64,000 bases of DNA, taken from Chelonoidis abingdonii. Its lineage: Eukaryota; Chordata; Testudines; Testudinidae. The DNA is taken from NCBI RefSeq assembly GCF_003597395.2, contig NC_133776.1:39546551-39610550 (forward strand). The letters run 5' to 3'. The notes under the pieces were generated by a model. The model was not told where the DNA came from, ran no database searches, and worked only from the letters and a program-made list of their open reading frames with translations. Positions within the stretch are counted from its first letter, which is position 1; each line of letters starts with the position of its first letter. Positions 60,432 through 64,000 of this stretch are shown one piece after another. The translations under genes were made by a program, and so were the position numbers.

Positions 60432-61430
60432 ATGGATAGTGAACGATCAGCTGTTGTGACCTGCTCAGAATGTGCTATATTTGTCTTTCTCCCAGAGGAC
60501 AGAAGCAACTTCGTCTGTACGAAGTGCAAGCTGGTCTGCATATTGGAAGAGAAGGTTAGAGGACTGGAGAACCAGGTATCAACCCTGCATTGCATCAGAG
60601 AAAATGAAGATTTTCTGGATAGAAGTCAGTGTTTGGTTCTGGAAGCAAAACATGCTATGGAATCAGAGAATGTGGTGCAGAATGGGAAAGAGTATTAGCA
60701 GCAGGTGACCTCCAGAAGAAGAAAGAGGAGAACCTATGTACCCCCAATGCAGATGGAGGTGTGAAATCATTTTGAGACTCTCTCCACAGGTACTACTGTG
60801 GAGAAGGATTTGGAAGAGCCCTCTGAATGAAAGGATCAGAAGGAGACCCCATCGGCCGAAAGGCATGCGATGCATTGTCCTAGGGATGGGGGTTCCATGA
60901 CCACCATTTCCAAGAGGAAAAGGTGGGTGGTGGAGGTCAGGGACTCCCCCCTAAGGGGGACGGAGTCCTCCATCTGCCGACCGGACCGGGAGACTCAACA
61001 AGTGTGCTGCTTGCCTGGAGCTAGAATCCAGGATGTGACAGAGTGTTTGCCAACACTGATCAAGACCCTGGATCTCTACCCCTTCCTACTTCTTCATGTG
61101 GGCACCAATGATACTGCCAAGAATGACCTTGAGCAGATCACTGCAGACTAGGTGGCTCTGGGAAGAAGGATAAAGGAGTTTGAGGTGCAGGTCATGTTCT
61201 TATCCATCCTCCCTATTGAAGGAAAAGGCCCAGGTAGGGACCATCGAATTGTGGAGGTGAATGTATGGTTATATAGGTGGTGTCGGAGAGAGGGCTTTGG
61301 ATTTTTCGACCATGGGATGTTACTCCAGGAAGAAGAATTGCTAGGAAGAGATGGGATCCACCTAAGGAAGAAAAGGAAGAGCATCTTCGCAGGCAGACTT
61401 GTTAACCTAGTGAGGAAGGCTTTAAACTAG
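60432..61430 (+). pseudogene. CR1 LINE ORF1 (zinc-ribbon and SGNH esterase), four stops
   Basis: CR1 ORF1 encodes an RNA-binding and esterase protein that assists retrotransposition. One frame runs through the whole region, 332 codons, broken only by stops at 60696, 60762, 60828 and 61149. Codons 11, 14, 29 and 32 are the paired cysteines CSEC and CTKC of a zinc-ribbon-like motif. A short helical segment follows (EEKVRGLENQVSTL). The SGNH esterase part has RDSPLRG near codon 171 (normally GDS, so the Gly is lost while the Ser remains), LLLHVGTND with GTND at codons 224-227, and RDGIHL near the end with the Asp/His pair. The frame is intact despite the stops, so the decay is by substitution. 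The start at 60432 is the first Met before the cysteines; the true one could be upstream. Confidence 0.85.
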
Positions 61431-61474
61431 GTTCGCTGGGGGATAGTGACCTAAGCCCAGAGGTAAATGAGGGA

Positions 61475-64000
61475 GTGGGATACCGGGAAGAAACACAAGG
61501 AGGAGAGTACAAGACAGGAAGCCTCCTGATCCCTACTGAGAAAGTGGGGCAATGGGCTAGTTATCCTAGGTGCGTGTACACAAACACAAGAAGCCTGGGA
61601 AACAAGCAGGAAGAATTGGAAGTCCTGGCACAAGCAAGGAACTATGATGTGATTGAAATAACAGAAACTTGGTAGGCAGTTCACATGACTGGAACACTGT
61701 CATGGATGGGTATAAACTGTTCAGGAAGGACAGGTATCGGAGGGAAGTTGCATTGTATGTAAGAGAGTGGTATGGTTGCTCACTGATCCATTTTGAAACT
61801 GGAGAAAAGCCTGTTGAGAGTCTTTGAGTTAAGTTTAGAGGTGAGAGCAACAAGGGTAATGTCATGGTGGACGTGTGCTATAGACCATGAGATCAGAAGG
61901 AGGAGGTAGACAAAGCTTTCTTCGGACGACTAACTGAAATCTCCAGATCACAGGCCCTGGTTCTAACGGGGACTTCAGTCACGCTGACATCTGCTGGGAG
62001 AGCAATACAGCAGTGCACAGACAATCCAGGAAGTTTTTGGAGAGTGTTGCGGACAACTTCTTGGTACAAATGCTGGAGGAACTGACTAGGGGCCATGCTC
62101 CCCTTGACCTACTGCTTGGAAACAAGGAAGAATTGGTAGGGGAAAGGGAAGTAGAATTGGGTGGCAACCTAGGCAGTAGTGACCATAAGATGGTTGAGTT
62201 CAGGATCCTGAAAAAAGGAAGAAAGTACAGCAGCAAAATATGGACTCTGGACTTCAGAAAAGCAGACTTAGATTCCCTTAGGGGACTGATGGGCAGGATC
62301 CCCTGGGAGGCTAATATGAGGGGGAAAGGAGTCCAGGAGAGCTGGCTGCATTTTAAAGAAGCCTTATTGTGGGGGCAGGAGCAAACCATCAAAATAGCAA
62401 GTATGTCAGGTGACAAGCTTGGCTTATCAGTGAAATCTTCGGTGAGCTTAAACTCAAAAAAGAAGCTTACAAGAAGTGGAAATTTGGACAGATGACTAGG
62501 GAGGAGTATAAAAATATTGCTAGAGCATGCAGGGTTGTAATCAGGAAGGCCAAGTCACAATTGGAGTTGCAGCTAGCAAGGGATGTGAAGGGTAACAAGA
62601 AGGGTTTCTACAAGTATGTTAGCAACAAGAAGAAGGTCAGGGAAAATGTGGGACTCTTATTGAATAGGAAAGGCAACATAGTGACAGATGATGTAGAAAA
62701 AGCTGAAGTACTCAATGCTTTTTTTGCCTCAGTCTTCACAGATGAGGTCAGCTCCCAGACTGCTGCACTGGGGAACGTAGTATGGGGAGGAGGTGAGCAG
62801 CCCTCAATGGTGAAATAACTGGTTAAGGACTATTTAGAAAAGCTGGACATGCACAAGTCCATGGGTCCAGATCTAATGCATTGGAGGATGCTGATGGAGT
62901 TGTCTGATGTGATTGCAGAGCCATTGGCTACTAACTTTAAAAAATTGTGGCAACCCGGGGAGCTTCTGGATGACTGGAAAAAGGCAAATATAGTGCCCAT
63001 ATTTTAAAAAGGGAAGAAAAAGAACCAGGGAACTGCAGACCAGTCAGCCTCACTGCAGTCCCTGGCAAAATGATGGAGCAAGGAATCAATTTTGAAGCAC
63101 TTTGAGGAGAGGAAGCTGATCAGGAACAGTCAACATGGATTCACCAAGGGTAAGTCATGCCTGACCAACCTGATTGAAGAGATAACTTCTATGATGAGAT
63201 AACTGGCTCAGTGGATATGGGGAAAGTGGTAGATGTGATATATCTTGACTTTAACAAAGCTTCTGATATGGTCTCTCATAGTATTCTTGTCAGCAAGTTA
63301 AAAAAATATGGATTGGATGAATGGACTATAAAGTGGATAGAAAGCTAGCTAGACTGTTGGGTTCAATGGGTAGTGATCAATGGCTCAATGTCTGTTGGCA
63401 GCTAGTATCAAGCGGAGTGCCTCAGGGGTCAGTCCTGAGGCAGGTTTTGTTCAACATTTTTATTAATGATCTCGATGATGGGATTAATTGCGTCCTCAAC
63501 AAGTTCGCAGATGATACGAAATGGGGAGAGGTAGATATGCTGGAAGGTAGGGATAGTTTCCAGAGTGACTTAGACAAATTGGAGGATTGGGCCAAAAGAA
63601 ATCTGATGAGGTTCAACAAGGACAAGTGCAGAGTCCTGCACTTAGGAAGGAAGAATCCCATGTGTCGCTACAGGCAGGGAACCAACTGGCTAAGCAGCAG
63701 TTCTGCAGAAAAGGAACTGAGGATTACAAGAAGTTGCATATGAGTCAGCAGTGTGCCCTCATTGCCAAGAAGCCCAGTTGCATATTGGGCTGCATTAGAT
63801 GGAGCATTGCCAGCAAATCGAGGGAAGTGATTATTCCTCTCTATTCAGCACTGGTGAGGCCACACCTGGAGTACTGCATCCACTTTTGGTCCCCCCACTA
63901 CAGAAGGGATATGGACAAATTGGAAAGAGTTCAGTGGAGGGCAACAAAAATAATTAGGGGGCTGGGGCACATGACTTATGAGGAAAGGCTAAGGGAACTG
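61475..64000 (+). pseudogene. CR1 LINE ORF2 (endonuclease and reverse transcriptase), frameshifted, runs off the window
   Basis: ORF2 encodes an apurinic-type endonuclease followed by reverse transcriptase, which nick the target and copy the element RNA. The endonuclease starts YTNTRSLGNKQEELE (61578-61624) and ITETW (61658-61672), where a stop and a shift occur. It resumes as HDWNTVMDGYKLF (from 61681), shifts again near 61965, and goes on as SSDHKMVEFRILKKG (62013-62495 frame). Another shift near 62440 leads to EEYKNIARACRVVIRKAKSQ and FFASVFTDEVSS (62492-62818). The reverse transcriptase has SQHGFTKGKSCLTNL (from 63126), motif A LDFNKASD (63243-63266), motif B SSGVPQGSVL and motif C FADD (both in 63321-63743), then LVRPHLEYC (63850-63880). 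The 3' end lies past the edge. At least four frameshifts and several stops make it inactive. Confidence 0.85.

Overview
The window is vertebrate nuclear DNA, most likely from a turtle. It is AT-rich, has no bacterial-style gene packing, and is built from repeats I associate with turtle genomes: CR1 LINEs with an esterase-type ORF1, a tRNA-headed SINE with a CR1-like tail, MIR/CORE-SINE copies, hAT and Tigger non-autonomous transposons, long solo LTRs, and foldback repeats that may belong to Penelope-like elements. The species call is an inference from repeat content. I recognised no host protein-coding exon, tRNA or rRNA gene. The window reads as intergenic or long-intron DNA.

Layout. 1-9 kb: a tRNA-headed SINE, a solo LTR (1930-2550), a worn MITE, a MIR-like SINE, an A/T-rich foldback repeat, and a 1.35 kb hAT-like element (7154-8508) with an exact 8-bp target duplication and an internal minisatellite. 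9-18 kb: a DNA-transposon end, a Tigger-like element (9762-10302), a rearranged foldback repeat (11703-11926), a 1.03 kb solo LTR (13293-14324), a GC-rich MITE (15493-15783) and a second foldback repeat (17756-17892). 19-37 kb: mostly unique AT-rich DNA with A/T-rich foldback copies, MIR pieces, a CR1 3' end (23635-24295), a hAT element (27989-28645) and a small Tigger element (36423-36617). 37.9-40.1 kb: a decayed CR1 whose 3' UTR is split by an opposite-strand CR1 end. 44-47 kb: a 728-bp hAT element with an exact target duplication, then a probable LTR that seems to carry another hAT element. 49-55.8 kb: no recognised repeat. 55.9-58.6 kb: a cluster of four hAT-type elements or ends. 60.1-64 kb: a CR1 reverse-transcriptase scrap split by a foldback repeat, followed by a nearly full-length CR1 that runs off the right edge. 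Its ORF1 keeps one frame through four stops; its ORF2 is frameshifted.

The coding sequences seen are all LINE-derived and broken. None forms a working pathway in this window. The most useful signals are structural: three foldback repeats with 12-14 bp target duplications and traces of a hammerhead-ribozyme-like core, several transposons with readable target duplications, and insertions nested within insertions that give a relative order of events.
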